This document shows, one piece after another, positions 23,501 through 31,067 of a DNA stretch of 64,000 nt. The notes under the pieces were generated by a model. That model was given only the letters and a program-made list of their open reading frames with translations, was not told the origin of the DNA and did not search any database. The first letter of the stretch is position 1. Every line of letters starts with the position of its first letter. Source of the DNA: Rhabditoides inermis (lineage: Eukaryota > Nematoda > Chromadorea > Rhabditida > Rhabditidae); NCBI GenBank assembly GCA_963966185.1, contig CAWZYM010000226.1, positions 1 to 64,000 on the forward strand, given 5' to 3'. The position numbers and the translations under genes were made by a program.

Positions 23501-26038
23501 ACGGAAAATGAATATCTACAGATCGGGGTTATGGTGGCTACGTGCAAAGAGTCGAAGATTAGTGTTGAATAGACGATTTAGTGATTGAACACGGCATATC
23601 GCAGCGAGAAAGTGGAGACGGTTAGTCGCCATCGCGCCACGTCACAGGTTATCCTAGAAAAAAAGGTTGCTGGCATGATGTGCACAGGAACTGTACCTTT
23701 CTTCTCGTCCTTCTTATCATTCTTCTTATCGTCTTTCTTGTCGTCCTTTTTGTCCTCCTATAATGGATGAAGGAAGTGACAGGACGATTAGCAATTGATT
23801 ACCTTCTTGTCGTCTTTTTTGTCGTCCTTGTTTTCTTCCTTCTCGTCCTTCTTGTCATCCTTATCCTTAGTGTCCTCAGCTTTAGATTTGTCATCCTTCT
23901 TGGTGTCCTCAGCCTTAGACTTCTCGTCCTTCTATAACACATTCAATAAACACAGTTCACACACAAGCACACTTACATCATCCTCCTTTTCGTCCTTCTT
24001 ATCATCCTTTTTGTCGTCCTTCTTATCATCCTTTTTGTCATCCTTCTTATCATCCTTTTTATCATCCTTTTTATCTTCCTTCTTATCTTCTTTCTTGTCA
24101 TCCTTCTTGTCGTCCTTTTTCTTCTCATCCTTCTTCGACCCTTCCTTCTTCTCATCCTTCTTGGACCCGTCCTTCTTGTCGTCCTTGGCCCCCTCCATCT
24201 TGGACTTCTTGGATCCCTCCTCCTCCTTCTTGTCGTCGTCTCCCTCCTTCTTGTCCTCCTTCTTCTCCTTCTTGGATCCCTTGTCCTTCTTGGACTTCTC
24301 CTCCTTCTTGGAGGCCTTGTCCTTGGATCCCTTCTTGGATCCCTTCTTGCTGCCCTCTTTCTTCTTCGACCCGTCCTTCTTGTCGCCTTCCTTCTTCTCG
24401 CCGTCCTAAACGACAATGCTGATGAAGATAAATATACAAAATGTTGACTACCTTCTTCTCCTCTTCCTGTGTGGGGAACTCGTCGGTGACGGGCGTGACG
24501 ATGGGGTTGGAGACGACGTTAGCCTCCTTTTTCTCTCCGTCCTTCTTCTCTTCCTTCTTGCTGCCCTCCTTCTTCGACCCCTCCTTCTTGCTCTTCTCCT
24601 TGCTCTTCTTCGACTTCTCCTTGGACTTCTTCTCCTCCTTCTTCGATCCCTCTTTCTTGTCGCCCTTGGACTTGGATTCCTTCTTCTCGTCATCCTTCTT
24701 ATCGCTCTTCTTCTCATCGTCCTTCTTGTCATCCTTCTTATCCTCGTCCTTCTTTTCGTCCTTTTTGTCTTCCTGAAAATACGCAGGGTTACTGTATCTA
24801 CAATAAGCTACCGTACCTTCTTGTCCTCCTTCTTCTCGGCGGCCTTGGGAGCAGCGGGCGCGGCGGCAGAAGCGGCCGGCTTGGCTGGCGCTGCTGCCGC
24901 TGGAGTCGCCGGCTTGCCCTTATCCGTCGGCTCCTTGGCCTTCTAGTAGGCGCGGGTTACGGTAGAATACAGAAATGAGAGAGGAAAAAAGGCAGTGGAG
25001 GGGAAGGAAGAAGGGATGAGGTCGCCCGAAGAGAAGGTGCGTCAGAGTGTTGATTGAGAACAGAGGACTGAGGTAGTGTTTTTTTTGATTGGGCACGGAA
25101 TAGAAATGAGGTGGATCAGAGAGTTGGAGGATTAGAGGTGGGTGATGGAAGGTGGACGGGAAGGAGCGCCGACCTTTCCTCCGCACTGCGCGAGGGTGGC
25201 TGCGACGAGACCGCCACATGCGCCCAACAGCGTCGCGACGGCTAGCGGGTCGTCCATAGAGCGGCAGACGCGAATGGGCGGGACTGCGATGGGCGGGGCT
25301 TATCTGCCAATGCGTGCGTGGGCGGGGCTAGTCCCGAGTGACGGCGACGAGGAAATGATGGGATTCGTAGAGTGGGGCGAGGGAAATGCGCGCGAGAAAC
25401 GTTTAGTCACGTTCAGTCAATCAGTCACAGTCAGAAGCAACTGACATTGAAATCAACAGATTTGCGGCAATGCAATTCAACCACCGTTTGAAACATATCG
25501 ACACTGACAAACTATGGTCGATGATCTGTGCGATCCGGATAAATCAGTAATATCACACAAAGACTATGGACGATTAGTGAGATCGGAAGATCGAAACAAA
25601 CTCAGGCGTCGTTGACTCTCTTCTCCCTTGCAGGTGCTGTCCTCGCTGGAGGAGGCCCGGCGCGACTGGGTGTGCGCCCACTGGAAGCAGCTGCCCGAGG
25701 AGGCGCTGCTCATCAAGAAGCGCGACCCCGAAGAGATGGCTCGCGTCACCGCGCCCTACCACGCAGAGATATACGAGGGGTAAGTGGGGGTGTTGAACAG
25801 GTTGAATTCAGTGTGCAGATTTGCTTGAGTGCGCATTGCTTTGGTTATTCGGCAAAAAGGTAGGTGTGCTGTTGGAACATAAAAGCGGTGGAATTGTTTT
25901 TTTTCTTCGTTTCGGACACACAGATATATAATTTCAGCTGTCCGGTGTTGCGACCGCGTCTCTCGGAGCACAATCGGGCGGCGATGCGCGAGTGGCTGCC
26001 TAAGGACAAGATGAAGGTGGTCAAAGGTGAGAGAGAGA

Positions 26039-26087
<49 letters not shown>

Positions 26088-26601
26088 GGAGAGATAGGGA
26101 GATAGATGGAGAGAGAGAGAGGGAGGGAGGGAGAGGGAGGGAGAGAGAGAGAGAATGGTCCCTGTTGCAGCCATCCACAAGTGCGGCGTGGACTGGTCTC
26201 GGGTGTCCGCCGCGACTGGCTTCCCCCTAGTCGACATCCAGCACTTCTACAAGCAGTACAACTCGGTGTACAAACTCGATCAGGTGCGAATACGCTCTAT
26301 CGTTTTTGGTTCGGGTACTCTAACTACGACAGCATTGCATTAGGAACACATGACCTTGATGTAATGCGTTTTTGAAGAGCTAACATGAATCTATGAGAGC
26401 TAACATGAATCTATGATTGATTTGACTGCTTTTCAGTTTTCGTCGGTGGGTAAGAAGGCGTGGTCGGCGGTGGGTGCGGCGGGCGCGCATCAGACTCGGT
26501 CGGCGTCTCCGGACGAGGCAGCGGCAGCAGGGTCGGGAGGCAGGCGGAGAAAGACCGGGTCGGCAGAGCCCAAGGGAAGGCGCAGCAGGATCGGTATGTA
26601 G
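5584..26601 (+). CDS. ELM2-SANT co-repressor (CoREST/MTA/EGL-27-like), interrupted by a transposon
   Basis: Exons: 5584-5649, 5762-5813 plus 12782-12801 (one exon split by the Merlin insertion), 12848-12961, 13130-13217 (or 13253), 21131-21229, 21329-21423, 21572-21673, 21864-21953, 22208-22324, 22597-22656, 22725-22825, 22877-23008, 23078-23143, 23239-23287, 25634-25779, 25938-26026, 26171-26283, 26437-26601. All joins keep frame, giving about 587 residues. An acidic, Pro/Lys-rich N-terminus is followed by an ELM2 domain ([13 protein letters not shown], exons 6-8), a SANT-type helix ending [13 protein letters not shown] (exon 11), a C-x2-C ... C-x2-C finger of GATA type (ECHTC ... CLVC, exon 12), a linker, a second SANT-like helix ([14 protein letters not shown], exon 17) and a basic Ala/Ser tail. 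Such proteins act in the nucleus as scaffolds for histone deacetylase or demethylase complexes. The second SANT points to CoREST and the finger to MTA/EGL-27, so the exact orthologue is uncertain. As assembled the gene is disrupted: the transposon splits exon 2, and exon 4 has a stop unless a weak donor is used. Confidence 0.7.
5806..5813 (+). repeat. 8-bp target-site duplication, left copy
   Basis: CATGCCGG lies directly outside the left end of the Merlin-type element and is repeated exactly at 12774-12781. With one copy removed, the flanking exon is 72 nt and in frame, which confirms the insertion point. Merlin elements are known for 8-9 bp duplications. Confidence 0.93.
5814..8271 (+). repeat. 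Left inverted arm of the Merlin-type element
   Basis: The outer part (5814-6530) mirrors 12060-12773 almost base for base. It contains two diverged internal copies (about 6150-6290 and 6300-6430) sharing GCTGGGGACCA and AGGGACCA motifs. The inner part is a tandem array of 481-bp units. The inner border at about 8270 joins the middle of one unit to a TGGTCCCTCTCTC segment, which looks like a deletion at short homology. Confidence 0.88.
6690..8271 (+). repeat. 481-bp tandem repeat array, left arm (about 3.3 units)
   Basis: Identical landmarks recur every 481 bp, for example CACCTGATTCCACAG at about 6699, 7180, 7661 and 8142. A partial copy of about 94 bp lies just outside at 6593-6687. The units differ at only a few bases (for instance TATACATGAG versus TATCCATGAG), so the array is recent or homogenised. 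Open frames seen in the units repeat with the array and are not genes. Confidence 0.9.
8546..9866 (+). CDS. ISXO2-like DDE transposase (Merlin superfamily)
   Basis: Seven exons join in frame to 333 residues: 8546-8726, 8779-8848, 8910-9156, 9215-9294, 9340-9485, 9541-9661, 9710-9866. The N-terminus carries a zinc-binding C-x2-C ... C-x-C block (CSECHGDM ... WECRC). A helical region follows ([17 protein letters not shown] through [13 protein letters not shown]). The catalytic region shows the family pattern [12 protein letters not shown] (first Asp), then AVWLLGGVQ, then [20 protein letters not shown] (second Asp), then [10 protein letters not shown] and [12 protein letters not shown] third acidic site (reads [11 protein letters not shown]). 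It cuts and joins the element ends. It lies alone in the unique centre of the transposon, with a 3' end AT-rich to about 10235. No internal stop or frameshift is seen, so it could be functional. Confidence 0.93.
10238..11890 (-). repeat. 481-bp tandem repeat array, right arm
   Basis: The same 481-bp unit as in the left arm, in inverted orientation, with landmarks at a 481-bp spacing (for example GGTGGCAGCCGGGTAG near 10444, 10925 and 11406). A partial extra copy of about 94 bp lies at 11895-11990, mirroring the one in the left arm. Confidence 0.9.
10238..12773 (-). repeat. Right inverted arm of the Merlin-type element
   Basis: Reverse complement of the left arm, about 2.54 kb. It begins inside a 481-bp unit (at GTCTATTCGAAACG) and ends at the terminal GGATAGCGCC. 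It carries slightly more repeat sequence than the left arm. The single-base variants of the 481-bp units are not distributed identically in the two arms, so the arms are not simple fresh copies of each other. Confidence 0.88.
12774..12781 (+). repeat. 8-bp target-site duplication, right copy
   Basis: CATGCCGG, identical to 5806-5813, directly after the right end of the element. The co-repressor reading frame resumes at once (GAC repeats up to the donor at 12802). Confidence 0.93.
13614..13632 (+). promoter_or_regulatory. Possible TATA-type promoter of the plus-strand island genes
   Basis: A TATAAATTTATA-like stretch lies about 470 bp before the first ORF and is followed by a leader with likely splice sites (TGGTAG|GTATAG near 13770 and TTTTTAG at 13878). 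Position and composition fit a promoter. No direct evidence of transcription. Confidence 0.35.
14099..14629 (+). CDS. Small type I membrane protein of the island
   Basis: Two exons, 14099-14247 and 14314-14629, join in phase (GTGAGT donor, GTTCCAG acceptor) to 154 residues. Residues 1-20 are a signal peptide ([20 protein letters not shown]). A Cys-containing luminal part follows, then a Ser/Pro/Thr-rich stalk, a second Cys pair (ECVEC), one membrane helix ([20 protein letters not shown]) and a short basic tail. A likely splice acceptor (TTGTTTTCTAG) lies just before the ATG, as in the next two genes. I do not recognise the family. In this context a virion or envelope accessory protein is possible, but this is inference. 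Confidence 0.6.
14852..15549 (+). CDS. Helical, partly hydrophobic protein of the island
   Basis: Exons 14852-14976 and 15020-15269 join in phase (CAG|GTATAC, CATTTAG). The third part, 15358-15549, has strong codon-like structure and stops at TGA, but its acceptor (GGCTGAG) is weak, so the middle join is less sure. An alternative is that the second exon reads through to a stop at 15356. Total about 188 residues. It has a hydrophobic stretch ([20 protein letters not shown]), an Arg-rich helix and a C-terminal helix ([17 protein letters not shown]). An acceptor-like CACTCTCTAG lies just upstream of the ATG. No family recognised; a capsid-like helical fold is conceivable. Confidence 0.5.
15607..16410 (+). 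CDS. Helical Gag-like protein of the island
   Basis: Three exons (15607-15828, 15872-15922, 15970-16410) join in frame to 237 residues. The N-terminal two thirds is nearly all predicted helix with heptad-like spacing ([48 protein letters not shown]). A basic patch (FRRRRHF) and a Ser/Pro-rich disordered C-terminus follow. This layout resembles the coiled-coil N-terminal part of Gag proteins from BEL/Pao-type retroelements, but no signature motif proves it. A likely acceptor (TTTTGTTTAG) lies five bases before the ATG and only about 50 bases after the previous stop, as in nematode operons. It converges with the zinc-knuckle gene. Confidence 0.55.
16693..17642 (-). CDS. Zinc-knuckle, coiled-coil protein (nucleocapsid-like), frame broken
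   Basis: Exons run from about 17642 to 17501, 17442 to about 17090, about 17053 to 16972 and 16909 to about 16693. A Pro/Thr-rich N-terminal part leads to a CCHC knuckle ([14 protein letters not shown]), then a second Cys/His cluster ([14 protein letters not shown] ... [15 protein letters not shown]), as in nucleocapsid domains of BEL/Pao-type Gag. After an acidic linker comes a long charged coiled coil ([20 protein letters not shown]). The frame breaks at an 11-A run (16754-16764): the annotated frame stops at 16724, while the coiled-coil pattern goes on in another frame to 16693. It could be an assembly error, a real lesion or slippage. The 5' end is unresolved; an open Pro-rich ORF starting near 17925 may be an upstream exon. 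Confidence 0.55.
18163..20955 (-). CDS. Phlebovirus-type envelope glycoprotein (Env), endogenous
   Basis: One uninterrupted frame; the first in-frame ATG is at 20955 (about 930 residues), though the frame is open to 21000 where a TAG precedes it. In order (numbered from 21000): helical and acidic N-terminal region 16-135; Cys-containing domain 150-285; membrane helix about 288-307; Cys/Arg-rich inner segment 308-345; second hydrophobic segment about 411-432, which looks like an internal signal with cleavage near TACTAE; Cys-rich ectodomain 433-885 with about 30 Cys, including W493/C495 to C522 in a fusion-loop-like position; C-terminal membrane helix about 890-908; short tail. This two-part Gn/Gc-like order matches phlebovirus-type glycoproteins known in some nematode Pao retroelements (Cer7 group). 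No stop or frameshift is seen, so selection may have kept it open. No pol gene is adjacent. Confidence 0.8.
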   Translation of the reverse strand: MKIQKLRKMAKQAASESLKSAVSSTIKTAGQEAMGMITNEVLNITIGSVVEKLTQSHELNSEEKLELSEMTREEIEDLAEQQEIELEYEEPTYVDEEMKRLFSGADDDSEPEMDGMTETNEDKLEASTGKNESTRVYIGNHYENGSVIHPQEHFLIIEPAYSGSIQCTDEGVQLFDHAKTDEYTKYRVCIDEDEKACNDEVRAAIDELEGITIPVDAHVIVHPFLVTWRKYNGKRNEVIKHTCPGIDLCSVNHCTICMYQTLVNPHCHKKKAILFLALITIIPGTLLALLIRCRQRIKKAWRDRTMCRRSAGCCARTAACCVRRKKKDIPRPAEEEETTENMLDERVEETQVDVERRESDDMSGISRYTPIPFNVQQPTCIIRSDRSVRYSKRPLSMSLSTLTQIAIAVSFITACTAETCDKTTPITTEAITCSRDSCSTQTSINMFFTSIDRTVCINIEYPGKKMQKTMIHLKDVTWTCGASRTLYTRNITTKTESIRRCAGSGLCTGGKCNDIDQDTIISEFSEANKYSGATYCTNKCGFLLCKCLTLSSSCLYYRVYAKPTTYDLVEIIECNYWVPEVSLEVTTVPPHGEKTIETVKLVDSMATSINKKVYNGSTMKLIHFDSPRVKLDKFLRINKEIAHIRQEEADPVLRCSNATHCTFIDRCRCDFADDNALCRCPDTDYYSLLRDPNNMLPTIGEGFELKVTSQVKPQLITTRDALHIQFNIQERLNLSYSQYDTPCRVSDVSPITGCFNCLKGAKFKLRCHSEVPGAAQIQCTDNFVDTIQCDKTGHVTKIRRYFEEREVKESCTVHCGGKSIAIATTGELDYIEGSIPMANTAKGTTYIAPETIGIWDQLCETVEKTIRFLRAMDEWLPIILAIAIIIFLIVLFSPTIWQLNCMQCLNRQQPQVQFAMLPTGIAHPNPNETY
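21045..21062 (-). promoter_or_regulatory. Possible TATA-type promoter of the Env gene
   Basis: A TATATATATA run about 100 bp upstream of the Env ATG on the minus strand, inside the short spacer before host exon 5. Position suggests a start site for Env transcription; nothing else supports it. Confidence 0.25.
23578..25257 (-). CDS. Lys/Asp/Glu-rich protein nested in an intron of the ELM2-SANT gene
   Basis: Six exons, all in phase 0: 25257-25174, 24942-24817, 24772-24452, 24405-23977, 23931-23803, 23757-23578; 422 residues. Residues 1-28 are hydrophobic ([20 protein letters not shown]) and may be a signal anchor. Residues 29-70 are Ala/Pro/Lys-rich. The remainder is built of short [11 protein letters not shown] and KKDEKK repeats, apart from a short ordinary stretch ([15 protein letters not shown], exon 3) and a non-repetitive C-terminus ([15 protein letters not shown]). 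KEKE-type sequences are expected to be disordered or to form charged helices. The family is not recognised. The gene lies antisense in intron 14 of the host gene. Confidence 0.7.
26027..26152 (+). repeat. GA microsatellite in an intron
   Basis: An almost pure GA/GGGA tract directly after the donor of exon 16 of the ELM2-SANT gene, filling most of the intron. Reading frames through it are simple-repeat artefacts. Confidence 0.9.
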
Positions 26602-27234
26602 GAGGTGGCAGGCCTCCGACCTCCGAGATAATAATTCCCCACACACACACGCTTTACACGACGTTGTATAGACATTTTGTTTTATCGATATTGTGAATAG
26701 TACACTGGTAAAGGTAAATATTTAAGAATGTGTGTACACGGCGAGTTGAATGAGGGACGGTACAGGGAAGGAATGAAATTAACGCGGTTGAAGCAATGAT
26801 GAGGTCAACGGAATGGAATTGTGAAAAGCTATTGAGGGGCGTGACTTATTTTCCCATCATCTGCAGCATACCACAGTAGTCGGCGATTCCACTGCAAACA
26901 TGGAATTTACGCGTTTTGTGTGTGCTATGTTTCACGCAGTGCTTGTATTTCACGTTGGTGCTGTCTTTCTAATTGTTCTCGACTAGCTTGGATATCCACT
27001 GTCTTGAAAAAGTTTCGATCCAACTTCACGTCAACATGACATCCGATACGAGATGCTTATTCTAACCCCACAGTCACTCGGCTAGATCACACACATTTCG
27101 AAATACGGGCTAGCGAAATATGTACTCATTCGCAATACGCCAATAGCCAATAAAAAGGATGCTACCAATAAAAGGGATACTCCGTGAGAAACGCTGTATC
27201 CACATGGAAGTGATCATCATTTGACTGCTGTGAC
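26602..27234. other. Spacer between convergent genes
   Basis: Lies between the stop of the ELM2-SANT gene (+) and the stop of the cysteine-rich gene (-). I see no exon, RNA gene or repeat, only AT-rich 3' flank with an ACACACAC run at about 26640. Confidence 0.6.
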
Positions 27235-28901
27235 TCACTCTACTCCGGCCTGTGCGGAGCAGTTGCACAGCTCGGCCACCTCCTTCTTCCACGCGATGGA
27301 GCGAGAGCAGTCGCGGATCGCCCGGCGGGCAGCCTTGTCGGAGATGTGCGGCTGGCAGCTGCAACGGGAAAGTGATACAACGGGTCTCTGATGATTTATG
27401 AAAAAAGACGTGATCCAACGCGTATTTGCAGATGCAAAGCTTATATGCAAACACAATTTTTTTAGTAGTCTGCGCCAGCACAACTTTGGCTGGTGTGATA
27501 ACGATAACCCTTTTTTTCTCTATCTATAAGTTAGGTTTGAGTTCTCGTGGATGATTGTACAACAGTTTTTTCTCCCATGGTCATGTAGATCAAATCACGT
27601 GATTTTTGACGGATTGTTTCATGAGAAGGGACGCGAGAAATGGCGCGGAGAAGAGATGTGTGTTCAACAAAAGGGAAAAAAAGGACGCAAAACACTGCGA
27701 TACGATCTGCTTACTGGTAAGTGGAGATTGTTGGGCGAGATGCGATGAACTTGTCTGGCGTTACTGGTAACTACACAAGTCAGCTAACATGAACATTACA
27801 AGGCAGACATTATAAGATAGCTGTTTTGCATCTCTATATGACCACTGACACGATTTTGTCAGCAAGGTTATGAGATAAAATAGCTGTGCAAGACAGGAAG
27901 TGCTTACCGTATCTTGTCGAAGCAGAATCCGTCCTTGTTCTTGTCGATGAAACACTGCTTCACACACTGCCCCACCTTGGAGCCGGAGTCCACTACGCTC
28001 TGCAAACAGAGAGTATATTTAGTAGTGTTGTTTTAACTTTAGAAGTTATTTCCTATTCTGTACACAATTCAATACATCAACTCAATTCAATATATTATAG
28101 AGAGCCGTGAGCATGACAGACCAGACGAGACGCGGCCTGCGCGCTTTCTCTTCTCGTACTGTCTATCTACCTGACCCCGTGAAAAAAGAGAGAGAGAGAG
28201 AGAGAGAGATAGAGAGAGGCACTTTCTAGTTGCTATATACCGTCTCACCCTGATCGTGTCGCTGCCCATGGTCTTGAGGAGCTGCTCGAGCTGCTGCTCC
28301 ACCACCACCTCCACGCGTTTGATGATGTCCATGATGTCCTAGGGGGGGGGGGGTGAGGGAAAGAGGGAAAGAGGGAAAGAGAGAGAGAGAGGGAGAGAGG
28401 GAAAGAGAGAGAGAGGGAGAGAGGGAGGGAGGGAGAGATAGAGAGATAGAGAGAGGGAGAGAAAAGGAGGGAGGCGAGGGACTCACCAGCTTATGCGTCT
28501 CCTTTTCAGCTTCCTCGGGGAGACAGCTGGAATGTTCTTTTTTTCATTCAGTACTTTTGAGTGTTATATGTGACTAGCCAAAACGAATGTACATGCAAAA
28601 TCTTCCTTTAATCGTGTCGCATTCGAAACACGTGAGTAGTTCAGTAGTTTGAGAATTGGATCCAAAATGAAGAAGACGTACAAACAATCTTAGAATCAAA
28701 AGAACGCACGCGTGCACTTTGTCCTGTAGGCAGATGAGGAGGCGGTCGATGAAACACTTCTTGTCCGAGAAGCACGTCTTCAACTCCTGCGGCTGGTTGG
28801 TGAGCTGCAGAGAGGGAGATTAAGATTAGGAAAACATGTTAGTAACAATTACATTGTCAATGTTCATGTAGTGCTGATGAGAAGAAACGTGTAAGACTGT
28901 G

Positions 28902-28945
<44 letters not shown>

Positions 28946-29895
28946 CCTACCTCTCCTATCTCCTTCCAGCACGGATCGAAGCACTCGAGTGCCATCAGCT
29001 TCGCCCCCTCGAAGCAGTCCGTCATCTCCTGACACGTGCACTGCCGGATCTGCAATTATCGATTGACTTATTGATTTATTGATTACTTGCTTTATTAGTG
29101 GAATTTCGGTAAATTGAAATTGCGGTAAGTCCCATGTATCTCTATCTTTCCGAAAACGTCCATCAGTTCCATTGATATCATGCTTACGTACACTATAAAT
29201 GTCTGAGAAGGTCTCGCATTTCTTCAAGTCGCTTTCAATGCGGCTATGGCTATCGGAACGAGATGTGAGTACTCGCATTTTTAATAATCTAAGCAATTTT
29301 TGGGGTATAGTAAGACGAACAAAAAATTGCTCGAAAAACGTTTCAAGCGCAGTTTACGGCGCGAGTGAAACGTATAGGTGTATAGCTTGCACGAGAGCGA
29401 TAGTTTTCGATCTACCTCACTTGCAGTTCGAAACACGGTGCCATAACCGTCTGCCTCTCTTGTTTTGCGCGCTATTGTCGAGAGCTGACTCTCCGTTTTT
29501 CTTTGATCTACCCCATCTCGCGCAACTTATTGCGAGCACAGAATTATATGAATCTGTCACTCACCTTCTCATCCCGCCGCGCGCCGTGCAGCACATCGAG
29601 GGTGGACTTGGAGAACTGAATGGATACGTTTCAGCCAGTACGTTTGTACGCGAATGCGTGGAGAATTTAATTTGTTCCATTGTTCATCGATTCTGCTTGA
29701 TTTCCGAAAAGATTTCAAAATCATCAATAAAACGTTTATGAAGTATGTTCGTACGTGAATGCATGGACAATTTAACTTCTTTTTCGGGATCAATAGTAAA
29801 TGTGTAAATTATTTGAACAAAAAAGTAACCTGCTCGACGAATTTGATCGCTGCTGCGCTGCTGGCAAGAATGAGAAAAGAAGTGAGAAGACGCAT
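27235..29895 (-). CDS. Cysteine-rich secreted protein, nematode-type
   Basis: Eight exons join perfectly: 29895-29830, 29615-29565, 29049-28951, 28804-28710, 28526-28487, 28338-28249, 27999-27908, 27358-27235; 218 residues. Signal peptide MRLLTSFLILASSAAA, then about a dozen Cys in a regular pattern (QCTCQEMTDCF, ECFDPCW, TCFSDKKCF, ICLQ, CVKQCFIDKNKDGFCF, CSRS, CNCS) separated by helical segments, with a coiled-coil-like centre (IIKRVEVVVEQQLEQLL). This looks like a small extracellular disulfide-rich helical protein of a nematode family, similar in style to DUF19-type proteins, but the family cannot be named with certainty. The introns hold long GA/CT tracts (28345-28470, 28901-28942) and one copy of a dispersed repeat. 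Confidence 0.8.
29360..29548 (-). repeat. Dispersed repeat family, copy 1
   Basis: The reverse complement shares ordered blocks with copies at 55913-56045 and 57362-57530: a CTCGCAATA-like block, AACAAGAGAGGCAGACGGTT, a block reading CGAGGTAGATCG, and an ACT-TCGCTCT-like block. It lies in intron 2 of the cysteine-rich gene. Probably a short non-autonomous mobile element. Confidence 0.6.
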
Positions 29896-30279
29896 CTGGA
29901 AAAAAACGTATTCACTGATGCTGATGGATCGATAAATTAGCGACACAACAACTTCGCATGTTCACATGTACACAATCAACATTCAAGACAGTTTTGTACT
30001 GAATTCCTTCAAAATACTCTCTTTCAAAAAAAAAGTTTGAACTGCGGAATGACTTGCTATCACTTGAAACCCTTGAATTGCTTCCGAAAAGAATTTCAAG
30101 TCTATATGCTCGAAACTGTGGAACGGAAAAGCCAAAAAAGTTATCGATCATAACAACATGACAAAGTGATTGAAAAAAGTGGAGTGAGCTCCCTGACTCT
30201 GTGGCAACGCCCCGTTTACAGTACACATTACATGCATATCTTTGGTGAGCATCTCGGGAACAGGTTAGGGGAGAAAGAA

Positions 30280-30338
<59 letters not shown>

Positions 30339-30773
30339 AATAGGGAGAGAGAGAATGACTACTTCCTACCACATACACACAACACCATACCAGTTACCTA
30401 TAGAATTTGATTGGGTAATTTGACCGCGAGAACAAGTGCAGTGATCGATAGAAAATAGAACACGCATATTTTAACTAATTGTGTATGATGTGTTTTGTTC
30501 CTAACTGTTGTAAGGAGTAAGAGAGCAAGAAGAGTGCAGTGGAACAATGTTTATAGAACTGCACGCACACTGAGATACACAAGACACAACTATTTATAAG
30601 ATAACATACAGTGAAAACGCCCTCAATTTTCTGTAATGTGCGTTGGGTGAACAATACTACCATTTATTCTGAATCACGTAACAAGATTAGGCGAATAGAC
30701 GAAATCATGCAGTCAGAGTTTATCGTTTATCGAATCCGCAAAAACAAAACAAATATTTCTATTAAAAATCGAT
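29896..30773. other. Intergenic spacer with GA microsatellite
   Basis: Between two minus-strand genes. It holds a long GA tract (30270-30355). No exon-like ORF or RNA gene seen. It should contain the promoter of the cysteine-rich gene. Confidence 0.55.
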
Positions 30774-31014
30774 TCAGTGCAAGAACGCAGGGGAGTAGTC
30801 GGGTGTGCAGTAAGGGTAGGGTGATTGATCCCCCTGCTCCTCCTGCTCCTTCTCCTCCTCCTCCTTCTCCTCTTCCTTCTGCTCCTCCTCCGTCACCTCC
30901 ACCACAATTCTCAGCGGCCCCTCCTCCACACACTCTATGAGACAGAAGGTGAGGACAGAGAGCAGACAAGACAGCTCAAGCAGGAAATCTTCGTCCGAAA
31001 CTGAAACGAACGCA

Positions 31015-31067
<53 letters not shown>

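Noticed and set aside
23795..24409. Ser/Phe/Leu-rich frame of 204 residues on the plus strand
   Set aside because: It is the complement of the Lys/Asp repeats of the minus-strand gene.
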